A stretch of 64,000 nucleotides of DNA, taken from contig CP119308.1 in assembly GCA_029203165.1 (NCBI GenBank), positions 2,976,001 through 3,040,000 on the forward strand, read 5' to 3'. The DNA comes from Candidatus Microbacterium colombiense (lineage in GTDB: Bacteria > Actinomycetota > Actinomycetes > Actinomycetales > Microbacteriaceae). Below the pieces are notes generated by a model. The model had not been told where the DNA came from. It saw only the letters and a list, made by a program, of their open reading frames with translations, and did no database searches. Positions 9,193 to 18,245 of this stretch are shown piece after piece. A program made the translations under genes and the position numbers. The stretch's first letter is position 1. Every line of letters begins with the position of its first letter.

Positions 9193-9552
9193 TCAGCTGG
9201 AGAAGACGATGTCCGCTTCCAGCTCAGCTTCAGCCGTCGCGACCTCGTCGGGCGTGGCCTTCGGGCCGGTCTTCGTCTGCAGAGCCCACGGCATGAGCTT
9301 CTTCACGGCCTTCTCGTCCCGGATGGTGGCGACGAGAGTGATCAGCTCACGAGTGGATGCCGGGTATGACCACCCGGCGAGCTCGGCCCCGTAATGCGTT
9401 GCGGGGTCGGAGGCGTACTCCTCGATGAGGATCTTCGCCTCACCCCATGACAAGCCGTCGCCCAGATCTGATAGGCCAACACCGGCCTCCTCCCGCAGTG
9501 TGCGGGCGATGACGCGGCGGTTGTCCCGGATGATCTGGGCGACGGCGATCAT
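9193..9552 (-). CDS. Tail assembly chaperone, second ORF
   Basis: A 119-residue helical, acidic protein between the first chaperone gene and the tape measure gene. Its ATG overlaps the stop of the first ORF by 4 nt and lies in the -1 frame relative to it, the same relation as in lambda G/GT pairs, where ribosomal slippage fuses the two. The overlap would also allow ordinary re-initiation, and no clear slippery heptamer is visible. It likely coats the tape measure during tail assembly. Confidence 0.75.
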   Translation of the reverse strand: MIAVAQIIRDNRRVIARTLREEAGVGLSDLGDGLSWGEAKILIEEYASDPATHYGAELAGWSYPASTRELITLVATIRDEKAVKKLMPWALQTKTGPKATPDEVATAEAELEADIVFSS

Positions 9553-9932
9553 TCCGGGATGGACGCTCCGGCGATGCGCTGGAGGATGGTGAAGTACTTC
9601 GTCGCGAGGAACATCGTCTCGGCGAGGTCGTGGCTCGTGAAGTCCTTGGCGACCTTCTCGCCGCCGAGCTTCGTCAGCAGGTGCTTCAGCTGGTCGATGG
9701 GGTTGCCGGACACGGCCTCGAGTTCGTCGATGTCATCTACCGACAGGCTCAGCGGGATCTCGACGATCGTGCCGTCGACGAACCGGCCGATGAATCGCTT
9801 CTCGACGATGATGTAACGCACGTCGGGCTTGAGCGATTCGATCGCCTTCGCCTCGGCGTCGTCGTTCCACGAGTCGAAGTCATACTCGGGCACCGGCTCG
9901 GGTGCGGTCTTGGTGGTAGTGCGGGCGGCCAT
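9549..9932 (-). CDS. Tail assembly chaperone, first ORF
   Basis: 127 residues, mostly helical in the C-terminal two thirds, located between the major tail protein and tape measure genes. This is the position and length of the gpG-type chaperone in long-tailed phages. The N-terminal 20 residues are Thr/Pro-rich and probably disordered. It pairs with the next ORF at 9193-9552. Identification is by synteny. Confidence 0.75.
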   Translation of the reverse strand: MAARTTTKTAPEPVPEYDFDSWNDDAEAKAIESLKPDVRYIIVEKRFIGRFVDGTIVEIPLSLSVDDIDELEAVSGNPIDQLKHLLTKLGGEKVAKDFTSHDLAETMFLATKYFTILQRIAGASIPE

Positions 9933-10022
9933 GATGGCTCCATTTCTCGGGGTTGTCGGGTTCGGGTGGTGGACTGGCCGGGATGACCCGATAGCACCCC
10001 GGCCAGTCGTTCAGGGCGTGGC

Positions 10023-10793
10023 TCAGGCGGCCGCGCCGGTCTTCCAGTCGGTGCCGTCCCAGGAGACCTGGCCGGTGCCGATCACGATGTACTGCCCGGT
10101 CGTCCACGCGGTCGTCTGACCGAGGTCGCCGAGCGCGCGCAGCGCGGTGATGTTCGCCGGGACCGTCGCGCCGGAAGGCGTGAACGCGCCAGGCGTGCCC
10201 GCGGTGGCACCGGTCGGTGCCGGCGGCGTGCCGGGTACCGCGGGACCGTACTGCCAGAACGGGGCACCGTTGAACAGGTCGTGCTCGGCCCACGTGAACG
10301 TGACCGCTGCGCCCTCGACGGAGCCGCGCTCCTGCTGGTCGAGCTCCACGGCGGTGACGGACGCCACGCCGATCTGCCGCTTCTCCAGTCCGCCGCGGTA
10401 CTTCGTGACCACGACCAGGATGAAGCGGTTGTCGGGCAGCGAGGCCGACACCTCGATGACACCGTTCTCGTCCGGCTCGGCACCCTCGATGAGGTGCTGC
10501 ACGTTGGCGTTCTGCTCGGCAAGCGTGATCACCACGCTGCGAGTGCCGTCGCCAGCGAGCGAGTACCCGACCTGGAAGAACAGGATCGGATCCTCGGTCT
10601 CACGCCCGGGTGCCGGACCGCCGTCGACCTTGTACAGGCCGAGCTTGCGGTACGCCGGCGGAAGCACGAGCGGCTTCGCGCACAGCTCGGTCTTCGTCAG
10701 AACGTTCTCTGCGTCCAGCTGCGCGAACGCAGCCATCCCCGTGATCGGTACACCGACCGCTCCGAGGTCATTTCCCTGCTCATCAGCAGTCAT
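10023..10793 (-). CDS. Major tail (tube) protein
   Basis: 256 residues with an AAGGAG ribosome site just upstream of the ATG. The first 185 residues are beta-rich, fitting the tail-tube fold. They are followed by a Pro/Thr/Gly-rich linker (about 186-210) and a short C-terminal segment ending in a VSWDGTDWK motif, as in surface-decoration domains appended to tube proteins. It lies between the tail terminator and tail chaperone genes. It probably polymerises as stacked hexamers around the tape measure. Confidence 0.85.
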   Translation of the reverse strand: MTADEQGNDLGAVGVPITGMAAFAQLDAENVLTKTELCAKPLVLPPAYRKLGLYKVDGGPAPGRETEDPILFFQVGYSLAGDGTRSVVITLAEQNANVQHLIEGAEPDENGVIEVSASLPDNRFILVVVTKYRGGLEKRQIGVASVTAVELDQQERGSVEGAAVTFTWAEHDLFNGAPFWQYGPAVPGTPPAPTGATAGTPGAFTPSGATVPANITALRALGDLGQTTAWTTGQYIVIGTGQVSWDGTDWKTGAAA

Positions 10794-10858
10794 CTGCTTC
10801 TCCTTGTTCGTGAGAGAGCCCCCGACTGGTGCCGGAAGCGGTTGGTGGATCAGGTGGC

Positions 10859-11278
10859 TCAGAAAGAGCCGGCGACCACGTATTGCGCGGTCAGGTACAT
10901 GCGGGCCACGTCGAGCCGGTCAGCCACGGCGTAGGGGCCGTTGCATCCGCCCATCTCGACGGACGCGATCGGCGAGCCCTCGACGAGCGGCAGATCCGTG
11001 TCGAAGACGATCGAGGCGACGAACAGCGCGAGATCCATCGCGGGCTTGTCGTTCTGCTTCGACCCCCACAGGACGGTGACGCCCACCGACCGGTCGAATG
11101 TCGTCCAGTCGCGGCGGCTACCTGGGTCGTCGCGGATGATGATCAGCGGGGTCTTCCGGTGGATCGTGAGATCGTCCGGTTCCTTGTTGCCGACCTCGGC
11201 GTCGGTGTACTCCGCGCGCACTTCGGTGCGGACGTAGTCGATCAGCCAGGCGACGTAGTTCGGCGGCCGCACCCTCAT
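10859..11278 (-). CDS. Tail terminator / tail completion protein
   Basis: 139 residues, encoded directly before the major tail protein and overlapping the head-tail joining gene by 4 nt. Size and position match the tail terminator (gpU-like), which caps the tail tube and joins it to the head. No catalytic motif. The call depends on gene order. Confidence 0.7.
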   Translation of the reverse strand: MRVRPPNYVAWLIDYVRTEVRAEYTDAEVGNKEPDDLTIHRKTPLIIIRDDPGSRRDWTTFDRSVGVTVLWGSKQNDKPAMDLALFVASIVFDTDLPLVEGSPIASVEMGGCNGPYAVADRLDVARMYLTAQYVVAGSF

Positions 11279-11559
11279 CGCTTCGCACCCTTCAAGGCGC
11301 GGGCGAGGTTGCCTGTCCGGGACTCGACCAGCATCGTCTTCTCGTCGGACCCGACCACGCGGGTCGTGCGACGGAAGCGGCTTTCGTGGTGCTCGACGTG
11401 CAGACCATTGCGGTAGGCCTGCGTGTCGACGGGCGCGGCGGCCTGCGCGTTCGTGAGCGTGGCGTCACCGATGTCGTCTACGAGGCGCTCGACACCCGGC
11501 TTGCGCAGCACCGTCTCGAAGAACCGGGGGTTCTCCTCGAAGCGGGTGTTCTTCGCCAT
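11275..11559 (-). CDS. Head-tail joining protein, HK97 gp10-like
   Basis: 94 residues from the ATG at 11557-11559, which overlaps the stop of the preceding gene. The central segment with NAQAAAPVDTQAYRNGL resembles the AP(V/x)DTG-type signature of HK97 gp10-like neck or minor tail proteins. It is basic at the C-terminus. It is flanked by head closure and tail terminator genes, as usual for siphoviruses. Confidence 0.75.
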   Translation of the reverse strand: MAKNTRFEENPRFFETVLRKPGVERLVDDIGDATLTNAQAAAPVDTQAYRNGLHVEHHESRFRRTTRVVGSDEKTMLVESRTGNLARALKGAKR

Positions 11560-11900
11560 CAGCCCACTCCCTCGATGAGACGCACCCACAGCCCAGGCCG
11601 CCAGTTGGTGAAGGGGTTTCGTGGCGCGTCCGGGAAGCCCTGCACTGTCCAGACCTTCTCGCCCTGCTTGATGCGGTCGCCGCGGCGCACGTCGGCATCC
11701 GGGTCGGCGAGCACCAACGTTCGGGTCGTGATCGCTTGCTCGCGGCCAGCGTCGACTTGCTCGGTCGAGGACTGCAGCTCGAAGTACCCCTCGAGCGGTT
11801 CCTCGTCGGGATCGTTCCAGTCGTCGACTTCGGCGTCCGGATTGTACGGGTCAACGATGCGCTCGGCGCGCTGACGAGTGAATGAGTCGAGGTACTGCAT
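11559..11900 (-). CDS. Head closure / head-tail connector protein
   Basis: 113 residues. The C-terminal half has the GDRI...GEKVWTVQG pattern seen in small beta-barrel head closure proteins of siphoviruses, which seal the connector after packaging. Starts and stops touch those of both neighbours (single-base TGATG overlaps), so the connector genes form one translationally coupled set. Confidence 0.75.
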   Translation of the reverse strand: MQYLDSFTRQRAERIVDPYNPDAEVDDWNDPDEEPLEGYFELQSSTEQVDAGREQAITTRTLVLADPDADVRRGDRIKQGEKVWTVQGFPDAPRNPFTNWRPGLWVRLIEGVG

Positions 11901-12265
11901 CAGTACCTCTCAGGCCACAGCCGCGCGATCGGCCGCTCGGCGGGGAAGCTACCGGCGGAGTGCCCGGATGTCTGCGGACCCGCGCACAAGGCGCGGAGTG
12001 CGCGTCTCGGTTGCCCGTCGAATGCTGACGCGATGTCGCGATAGTCAACGCCGGCCGACCCGACACGTTGCGACTTCACGTACGTTTCGCCGCGTCCAAA
12101 GATGTGCTTGTAGACGCGGCGAAGGATCGCGAGCGCGTTCTCTCGGTCATCGCTCTCCGCCGCGAAGGCGAAGATGCAGGGGGCGATGTCGCGAGCGATG
12201 ACGAGCACCTCGCGTGCGAGGTCCTCGTCAGTACCGATCTCATCGTGTGTGATCGTCATGATCAT
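11900..12265 (-). CDS. Head-tail connector protein (gp6-like adaptor)
   Basis: 121 residues from the ATG at 12263-12265, preceded by a GGGGGC purine stretch; a second ATG two codons later is possible. A helical N-terminal region (about 10-60) followed by a small basic domain fits the helical adaptor that binds the portal. It is the first of four connector genes between capsid and tail genes. Assigned mainly by position. Confidence 0.65.
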   Translation of the reverse strand: MIMTITHDEIGTDEDLAREVLVIARDIAPCIFAFAAESDDRENALAILRRVYKHIFGRGETYVKSQRVGSAGVDYRDIASAFDGQPRRALRALCAGPQTSGHSAGSFPAERPIARLWPERY

Positions 12266-12278
12266 CGCCCCCTGTCTC

Positions 12279-12632
12279 TTACTTGCTGTCGTCCGCGAGG
12301 AGTGCGGCGATGATCTGCGGGCGGTGGCCCGGCTCGACCGGTGTGATGACGGCGTCACCCTCGCGGCCTTCGTTGCGTCCCGCAAGATCCGCCTTGAGGT
12401 CCTTCACGCTGACGCCCTTGTAGACGCCCTCGTCGAGTTCCTCTTCCTCCTCGACCTCTTCGACGTCGATGGCCTCGACGAGGCCACGACCGACGAGGCG
12501 ATCGAGCTGCTCCTCGTCGACGCCGCCGGGAATGACGCCGCCCCGCTGGATCAGCTGGGCGACGCGGTTTCCGGACGGCGAACCGATGGAAACCTTCACG
12601 AAGCCGGCGGTTGCGATGTGCTGGGTGCTCAT
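12279..12632 (-). CDS. Hypothetical head-region protein with acidic stretch
   Basis: 117 residues between the major capsid and connector genes, starting 1 nt after the capsid stop. A run of Glu and Asp around residues 55-70 divides a small N-terminal region from the rest. Short acidic proteins at this place occur in many actinophages without known role. It may be a head protein or assembly factor. Confidence 0.6.
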   Translation of the reverse strand: MSTQHIATAGFVKVSIGSPSGNRVAQLIQRGGVIPGGVDEEQLDRLVGRGLVEAIDVEEVEEEEELDEGVYKGVSVKDLKADLAGRNEGREGDAVITPVEPGHRPQIIAALLADDSK

Positions 12633-12633
12633 C

Positions 12634-13545
12634 TCACGCCTCCGTTCCGGTCACGTAGTACGCGGCCAGCGGGTCGGTCACGATCGGCACGTGCACGTTG
12701 CGGGCCTGCAGGCGGGTCTTCTCCGCCATGGGCTCGCGGATCGCGGCGATCTCCACGCCGGTGTCGCCACCGATGTGGACCATCTCGGGCGTCGGGATCT
12801 GCTCGCGAGCGATGCCGCCCAGGCGGCGGCGGTCCAGGAACAGCGGGTCCGGGATGTCGTCTCCGTCGTCCGGCAGCCAGGTGAGTCCGGCGATCGTCGG
12901 GAACTCGTCCGTCAGCGCCTGCCCGCTGTCCTTGGGCAGGATGTCGAGCAGTTCGGGAATCACCTCGGCATACAGCTCGCCGGGGAGCACGACCGTGTCG
13001 ATCGCGTACCCGAGCTTCTGCTTGCGGACGAGAGCCTTCACACGGAGCGCGTCCTTGTAGACCTGCTTGGCCGTGGTCCACGTGGCACCAGCAGCGACCG
13101 TGTTCGTGACCGACGAGGCGATGGCGCCGAGGGCGGCATCGTTCGCCGAGAACACGAGCTCGGTCTGCAGGAAAGTGAACGCGTCGTCGATCGGCGAACG
13201 CAGGAGGCGACCGACCTGCTCGTCGGTGACCTCAGTTGCGAGGCCCTCCTTCATCGTGGAGTAGAACTCGTACTCCTCGGCCGACATCGGCGTGAGCTTG
13301 TACTCACTACCCGGCGCGATGATCTCGGCACCACGCACCGCGCGGATGACCTCGTTGATGGGGACGCCGATGGCGCCGCCCGTGATGGTGAAGCGCTTCT
13401 GCAGCAGGAACAGTCCAAGGAACTGCTGTGCCTGCAGAATCTCCGCGAAGCGACGGGCGACAAGCGTCGGGTTCTTGAGGAACGCGACGAGGTCGGCAGC
13501 CGAGACGTTGGCGAGCTGGCTCGGGGTGAGCGGATAGGTCTGCAT
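12634..13545 (-). CDS. Major capsid protein
   Basis: 303 residues with a GGAGAG ribosome site. It follows the decoration protein gene and precedes the connector genes. The sequence has a helical N-terminal arm (5-45), a beta-rich P-domain and a C-terminal region with the spread of hydrophobic strands seen in HK97-fold capsid proteins of the phage E/major-capsid type. There is no long N-terminal delta domain, which fits the separate scaffold encoded at 13930-14394. Confidence 0.85.
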   Translation of the reverse strand: MQTYPLTPSQLANVSAADLVAFLKNPTLVARRFAEILQAQQFLGLFLLQKRFTITGGAIGVPINEVIRAVRGAEIIAPGSEYKLTPMSAEEYEFYSTMKEGLATEVTDEQVGRLLRSPIDDAFTFLQTELVFSANDAALGAIASSVTNTVAAGATWTTAKQVYKDALRVKALVRKQKLGYAIDTVVLPGELYAEVIPELLDILPKDSGQALTDEFPTIAGLTWLPDDGDDIPDPLFLDRRRLGGIAREQIPTPEMVHIGGDTGVEIAAIREPMAEKTRLQARNVHVPIVTDPLAAYYVTGTEA

Positions 13546-13559
13546 CGTGCTCTCCTTTC

Positions 13560-13928
13560 TTAGAGCTGGACGGCGCGCACGAGCGCACCATCGACGGCGG
13601 ACGAGAGGGCGAGGAAGATCGCTGCACCGGAGGCGAGCGTGCGCACGCCTCCTGCTGCGGCTGCCTCGAGCTTCTGGCCGCGGGTGATCGCACCGACGGC
13701 CTTCAGCTCGTGAATGGGCTTGCCGACCTCGACGGTCAGCTTGTCGCCGACGGCCGCGTCGTGGCCGGCGACGCCGACGTACTTTGCGGACGCGGCGGCC
13801 GCGGGGGCGACCGACATGTCGGCGGTGGCGCTGACCTCGACGGCCTGACCTGCGGTGACCGCGGTCGTGACGCCGAAGGTGACCGTGTCACCGGGACGGA
13901 ACAGGGGCAGGTAGCTCTTGACGGCCAT
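13560..13928 (-). CDS. Head decoration / capsid cement protein
   Basis: 122 residues rich in Ala, Val and Gly with alternating beta strands, from an ATG with GGAGG just upstream. It resembles the DUF2190/gpD-type cement proteins that trimerise on the capsid surface, and it lies between protease-scaffold and capsid genes where such proteins are usually found. The family name is a judgement from pattern and position. Confidence 0.75.
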   Translation of the reverse strand: MAVKSYLPLFRPGDTVTFGVTTAVTAGQAVEVSATADMSVAPAAAASAKYVGVAGHDAAVGDKLTVEVGKPIHELKAVGAITRGQKLEAAAAGGVRTLASGAAIFLALSSAVDGALVRAVQL

Positions 13929-13929
13929 C

Positions 13930-14394
13930 TCAGGCCTCCTTCGCGGTCGGGAAGATCGACCCGTAAAGCGAGTCGTCAGCGCTGGTGAGGGTGTCGGAGT
14001 GGCCGACCTCCTCGACGTGGATGGCGTTCGGTGCGAGCGAGCCGATCACCTTGGCGGCGGCCGTCTCGTCGACGTCGAGCATCGTTCGGAAGTCCGGCGC
14101 GGACGCCGAGCTGATGCGACCGGTCTTCATCGCGTTCGCGATGATTCCGTCGCGGCGATCGCTGATCTGCTGATCGCGGGCCTCACGGCCTGCGGCAGCA
14201 TCGGCCTGCATCTGCGAGAGCACGTTGTTCTCGACGAGCTGCGTTCCGGCGGGGATGGTGGCAGCGGGTGCCGCCGTGGTGTTGGCCTGCTCCGTGAGCG
14301 CCTCGTCGACCGCAGCGAGATACTGCTCGTCGGAGAGTTCGGCGTCGGTGATACCGAGCCGCTCGCGAAGGCCAGCCTTGATGGTGTCGCTCAT
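13930..14394 (-). CDS. Internal start: scaffold protein nested in protease gene
   Basis: Inside the protease gene, in the same frame, an ATG at 14392-14394 (residue 273) is preceded by AAGGAGG with an 8-nt spacing, better than the ribosome sites of many neighbours. The product would be 154 residues, mostly helical, covering exactly the scaffold part. Phage lambda makes Nu3 scaffold this way from within gene C. Expression here is inferred from sequence only. Confidence 0.6.
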   Translation of the reverse strand: MSDTIKAGLRERLGITDAELSDEQYLAAVDEALTEQANTTAAPAATIPAGTQLVENNVLSQMQADAAAGREARDQQISDRRDGIIANAMKTGRISSASAPDFRTMLDVDETAAAKVIGSLAPNAIHVEEVGHSDTLTSADDSLYGSIFPTAKEA

Positions 14395-15210
14395 CGTGAG
14401 CGCCTCCTTCTCATTCGTGGCACCCGGCTCGGTTGAGACCGGGAGTCTTGGGGGCGCCGAAGCGCCGATCGGGCGCAGACCGAGATGTGCTCGAGCTGCC
14501 TGGTACATGTCCTCGACGTCGTCGCCGTCGAGCGGCACGACGACGATCAGGGGGTCTTCCTCTTCGGCTCCCGCCGTGGACGTTTCACCGGCGTCCTTCA
14601 CGACGCCGACACGATCTGCGAGGCCGGTCTCGACCGCCTGCTGCGCGGTGTACCAGGTCTCAGCGGAGAGGAGCTCACCCCATGCGGACTCGCCGGCCTT
14701 ATCGCGGTAGATCGAGATGATCGACTCTTCGATGCCGTCGAGGATCTCGGCCGTCTTCCGCATCTCGGCGGCGTTGCCCCACGCGATCGACGATGGCGAG
14801 TGGATCATCATCGTCGTCCCGGGCGACATGACCGTCTCATCGCATCCGACAGCGATGACGGATCCGGCGGATGCGGCGAGACCGTCGACGACTCCGAGCA
14901 CCGAGGCCTTGTGCGCGCGGAGCATGTTCAGGATCGACATCGCCTCGAACACCTCGCCACCGGGTGAGTTGATGCGGAGGATGATCTGCGTGACTGAGTC
15001 GGGGAGCGAGTCGAGTACGTCGCTGACGTCGCTCGCGCTGATGCCCCACCATCCGCCGTAGCTGTCGATCGGACCATACAAGCGGATCGTCGCGACGTTG
15101 CCTTCGCCAGACGGCGCCGGCACCGTGATCGCGTCGAAGAACTCAGCCTTCGACTTCGGTGGGGTGAGCTTGCCCCAGTACCGGTTTCGGCCGGTGCGCT
15201 GCTCGGTCAT
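13930..15210 (-). CDS. Head maturation protease (ClpP-like, S14) fused to scaffold
   Basis: 426 residues. The N-terminal 210 residues form a ClpP-like serine protease: GLAASAGS with Ser114 and MMIHSP with His137 match the catalytic serine and histidine of S14 prohead proteases. The rest (about 270-426) is helical, acidic and Ala/Gln-rich, as in capsid scaffolds. The enzyme matures the prohead by cutting scaffold. The start overlaps the portal stop by 4 nt. An internal start with a strong ribosome site at 14394 would yield the scaffold alone. Confidence 0.9.
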   Translation of the reverse strand: MTEQRTGRNRYWGKLTPPKSKAEFFDAITVPAPSGEGNVATIRLYGPIDSYGGWWGISASDVSDVLDSLPDSVTQIILRINSPGGEVFEAMSILNMLRAHKASVLGVVDGLAASAGSVIAVGCDETVMSPGTTMMIHSPSSIAWGNAAEMRKTAEILDGIEESIISIYRDKAGESAWGELLSAETWYTAQQAVETGLADRVGVVKDAGETSTAGAEEEDPLIVVVPLDGDDVEDMYQAARAHLGLRPIGASAPPRLPVSTEPGATNEKEALTMSDTIKAGLRERLGITDAELSDEQYLAAVDEALTEQANTTAAPAATIPAGTQLVENNVLSQMQADAAAGREARDQQISDRRDGIIANAMKTGRISSASAPDFRTMLDVDETAAAKVIGSLAPNAIHVEEVGHSDTLTSADDSLYGSIFPTAKEA

Positions 15211-16637
15211 GCTGCCTCCTCGGCTGGTGTCGACGGCATCCGACTCACGTCGGGTCCGTCGCCGGTGATGTCGGCGCCAGCGCGCCGGATGATGTCGCGT
15301 GCTTCGTCCTGCCGCAGCACGGGTTTGTCGGTGCCGAGATAGATCTTCTGCACGACCTCTGCGACGAATCGGGCCAGTTCGCGGGATGCCTCGTCGTCCT
15401 CGATGGCGGGGAGCAGATCCTCGACGGGGAGTCCGAACTTGTCGCGCACGTACGCGCGCAGTCCGTCGTCGACGGTGACCGCGCCGCTCTCGATGAGGAC
15501 CTTGATGGCCTCCGCGGTGATCTGCTGCTGCTCACCGATCGCCGCTGGCACGAGACGCGGAGCGGGCTCATCGGTTCCCCAGTTGAGGTCGACGAGGTCT
15601 TCGATGACGTGCTGCTGGATGACGTCTGCCATGTTCTGCGCGACGGCGTTGAGCGAGTCGGTGAAGAAGTTCGCGAACGTCGACCCGAGCGCCCAAGAGC
15701 CGGTCTCGGTTCCGAGGTTCAGGAAGTGGGCGAGGACGGCGCGAGCGATCTGCTCGTCGTAGTACCGGATCGGCTTGTCGGTATCCGGCAGCTTGCCGCT
15801 GACGCCGACAAACTGGAAGGTGGACCCCTTGGAGAGCGAGACGCCGGCGGCTTCTCCGGCGCGTGCCTGTTTCACGATCTCGAGGCCACGCTTGATCTCC
15901 GCGTCCAGCCATTCCACCATCTCGTCGAACTCGCCCTCGGGGGGCTCACCGACGGTGAAGACCGGCATGCCGAGTCCGTTGCGCTCGGCGGTCAGCGCCT
16001 GGATGCGGAGGACGCGGTCCTTGAGGATCCACATCTTGTACGCCGAACGGAGGAGTGACTCGCCGAGCCAGTTCGCACCCTCGCGCTCGTGAACGAACGC
16101 GACGAGATCGTCGACCTCGATGCGGACTTTGCCGCTCCCCATGAGCCCGCCCTGCTCGATCGCGACGAGGCCGCCGTCGCGGGCGACTTCGATGTTCGTG
16201 ATTGTGCGCGGCGGACGCCAGGCGAGCTTCGCGAGGTGCGTGGCACCGGTGGACTGGTCATAGACCTGCTCGAAGTACGAGTGCCCGTAGACCAGCGAAA
16301 GCAGCGCGAGGCGGAGGAACTCCTTGAACGAGAACCGGCCCTTCGTGCGCAGCGGCGCCGTGGGCGGCTGGCCCTTGATCGGCAGGCCGAGATCCGCAGC
16401 AATGTGAGCGACGACCTCGGGGCGGCATCCGGTGCCATCGAGCGCCCACTCGGTGCGCATGATCGGCAGAGTGACAGCGCGGAGCACCGACTTGACCTGC
16501 GGATCTTCCCGACGCATCCGGTCGAACACGTTGATCGATTTCGGCCACTGCAGGTCAGGGTTCTCTTCGTTCGTCTCCGCGACCCAGTTCATCCAACCCG
16601 GAAGAGTCGACTCCACCTGGTATCCGGTCTCAGCCAA
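15207..16637 (-). CDS. Portal protein
   Basis: 476 residues between large terminase and protease genes. The start is TTG at 16635-16637, supported by GGAGGAGG six bases upstream; no ATG fits better. Central and C-terminal helical regions and length are those of siphovirus portal proteins, the dodecameric DNA gate at the capsid vertex. The C-terminal 60 residues are charged. The first base lies 15 nt after the terminase stop. Confidence 0.85.
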   Translation of the reverse strand: MAETGYQVESTLPGWMNWVAETNEENPDLQWPKSINVFDRMRREDPQVKSVLRAVTLPIMRTEWALDGTGCRPEVVAHIAADLGLPIKGQPPTAPLRTKGRFSFKEFLRLALLSLVYGHSYFEQVYDQSTGATHLAKLAWRPPRTITNIEVARDGGLVAIEQGGLMGSGKVRIEVDDLVAFVHEREGANWLGESLLRSAYKMWILKDRVLRIQALTAERNGLGMPVFTVGEPPEGEFDEMVEWLDAEIKRGLEIVKQARAGEAAGVSLSKGSTFQFVGVSGKLPDTDKPIRYYDEQIARAVLAHFLNLGTETGSWALGSTFANFFTDSLNAVAQNMADVIQQHVIEDLVDLNWGTDEPAPRLVPAAIGEQQQITAEAIKVLIESGAVTVDDGLRAYVRDKFGLPVEDLLPAIEDDEASRELARFVAEVVQKIYLGTDKPVLRQDEARDIIRRAGADITGDGPDVSRMPSTPAEEAA

Positions 16638-16652
16638 TGTGGACCTCCTCCA

Positions 16653-18245
16653 TCAGAACCGCGCCGTGGCGAGATCCAAGTCGTTCCCGGCGACGGCGTC
16701 GCGGGTGAGCACCGCGGCCTTCGGGGGCGGCGGTGTGCGTTTCTTCGGCGAGGCCTCAGATTTGAGGACACCCCACAGCGCCCACGTGATGGCCTGCACC
16801 ATCGATACGGGTTTCGTCGGATCGGACTGTTCCCAGGTGACCCCGGCACGGCCGATGTTGCGCGTCGTCGCGAACTGCAGCGACTTCGTCACCTCGTCCT
16901 GCGGACGGTGTGGGACGAGCCCTGCGTTCACGTGTTCGATGAACAGCGTGTGAGCGGCGGCGAGCTCGTCGAGGTTCATCGCGAGGTACTTCACCCCGGC
17001 GCGGTCCAGAGACGAGAGCACGGCGGCCGCGTTCTTCGCATCGAGAACGACCAGCGCGTTGCCGTGCTTCGCCTTCAGCTCTTTGAGCATCGGCGCGATC
17101 CAGCGAGTGCCACCTTCGGTGTGGAGGTGCTCGACCGCGATCGATTCGGAGTCGACGCGCACCGCGGCGCCGATGGTGCCGTAGCCGCCGCCACGGCCGA
17201 GCGCGAGCGTGAGCACGACACCATCGCCAACGACCGCGGCCCCTTCGTCGGCGTGGCGGTTCCACACCTCGAGGTCGAGTTCGGAGAGCTTCGTCGCAGC
17301 CGCCACCTTGCGTGCCGGCCAGATCGAGAGACGTTGACGAGCGAACGCATCCGGGTTCGTCTGCCCCATGCGATCCCAGGCGTCCTCGACGGTCTTCCAC
17401 GCGAGCCGGATGCCGAGGCCAGGGTTACCCTCGCGCCACACCTGCGGGTCGCCGAGATCGATCAGCGCCGCGGTGTCCGGATCATCGGACCCGACCGGGG
17501 TGTGTTCGATCCACCCGGTGCGATCCATGCCGCCCGAGCGTCCGCGATCGCGGAGGCCTTCGAAGTACTCGCCGTCCTGATCCTCTTTCGGCACGGTGCC
17601 GGTGAACAGCACCTGCAAGTTCGGGCTCGCATCCGAGGCGGGCAGCAGCGCCTCGAGGATGGTCAGGGGCGAGTGCTGCGCCTCGTCGATGATGAGCACG
17701 TCGAAAGAGACGCCGACACCGGCGGCACCGGTGCGGGTAAAGAACACGAGGCGGTTGCCGTTCTTCAGCTCGATCGCCATGTTGCCGTTGCCGGTGGAGA
17801 TTCCGGTGATGCCCTGCGCAGTCTGCTTGCCGCCGCCGACAAGCTCGGCACGGAGCGTCGGGGAGGCGAGGATGATGCGGCGTGCGCGGCGGAACGCCTC
17901 GCGGGCGGTCGGCCCCTCGTGCGCGGTGTGGCCGATGAGCTTCGGCGCGCCATCCTCCCGGGGCCACAGGTACAGGTGAGCCAGCTCGTACGGGAGGAGG
18001 ATGTTTCCCTTGCCCTGCTGGCGTGAGACGAGGATCCCGAACTCGGTCGCCGCCCACTGGCCGTCGTCGTCGACGGAGGCGATCGCTTCGAGCGCACCCT
18101 CCTGCCACGGGTCACACTCGATCGAGGCGAGGTCGCAGATGTCGAGGACATCGTCGACGAGCGTGTCAGTCCGGCTGAGCGGGAGCGCTCTTACTCGCGG
18201 CTCTTGCAGCCCTAGCTGCGCGGGCTTGAGCGAGTTGGTCGGCAA
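16653..18245 (-). CDS. terL: Terminase large subunit
   Basis: 530 residues. The N-terminal ATPase has a Walker A-like SRQQGKG (74-80) and a Walker B VLIIDEAQ (183-190) with the catalytic Glu. The C-terminal half with spaced acidic residues is the RNase H-like nuclease that cuts concatemers. The start is TTG at 18243-18245 with AAGGAG seven bases upstream, giving an 80-nt overlap with the small subunit gene. The motor docks on the portal encoded next. Confidence 0.92.
   Translation of the reverse strand: MPTNSLKPAQLGLQEPRVRALPLSRTDTLVDDVLDICDLASIECDPWQEGALEAIASVDDDGQWAATEFGILVSRQQGKGNILLPYELAHLYLWPREDGAPKLIGHTAHEGPTAREAFRRARRIILASPTLRAELVGGGKQTAQGITGISTGNGNMAIELKNGNRLVFFTRTGAAGVGVSFDVLIIDEAQHSPLTILEALLPASDASPNLQVLFTGTVPKEDQDGEYFEGLRDRGRSGGMDRTGWIEHTPVGSDDPDTAALIDLGDPQVWREGNPGLGIRLAWKTVEDAWDRMGQTNPDAFARQRLSIWPARKVAAATKLSELDLEVWNRHADEGAAVVGDGVVLTLALGRGGGYGTIGAAVRVDSESIAVEHLHTEGGTRWIAPMLKELKAKHGNALVVLDAKNAAAVLSSLDRAGVKYLAMNLDELAAAHTLFIEHVNAGLVPHRPQDEVTKSLQFATTRNIGRAGVTWEQSDPTKPVSMVQAITWALWGVLKSEASPKKRTPPPPKAAVLTRDAVAGNDLDLATARF

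Noticed and set aside
16089..18026. 645-codon plus frame over portal and large terminase
   Set aside because: Mirror of terminase and portal, Arg/His-rich composition, no ribosome site.
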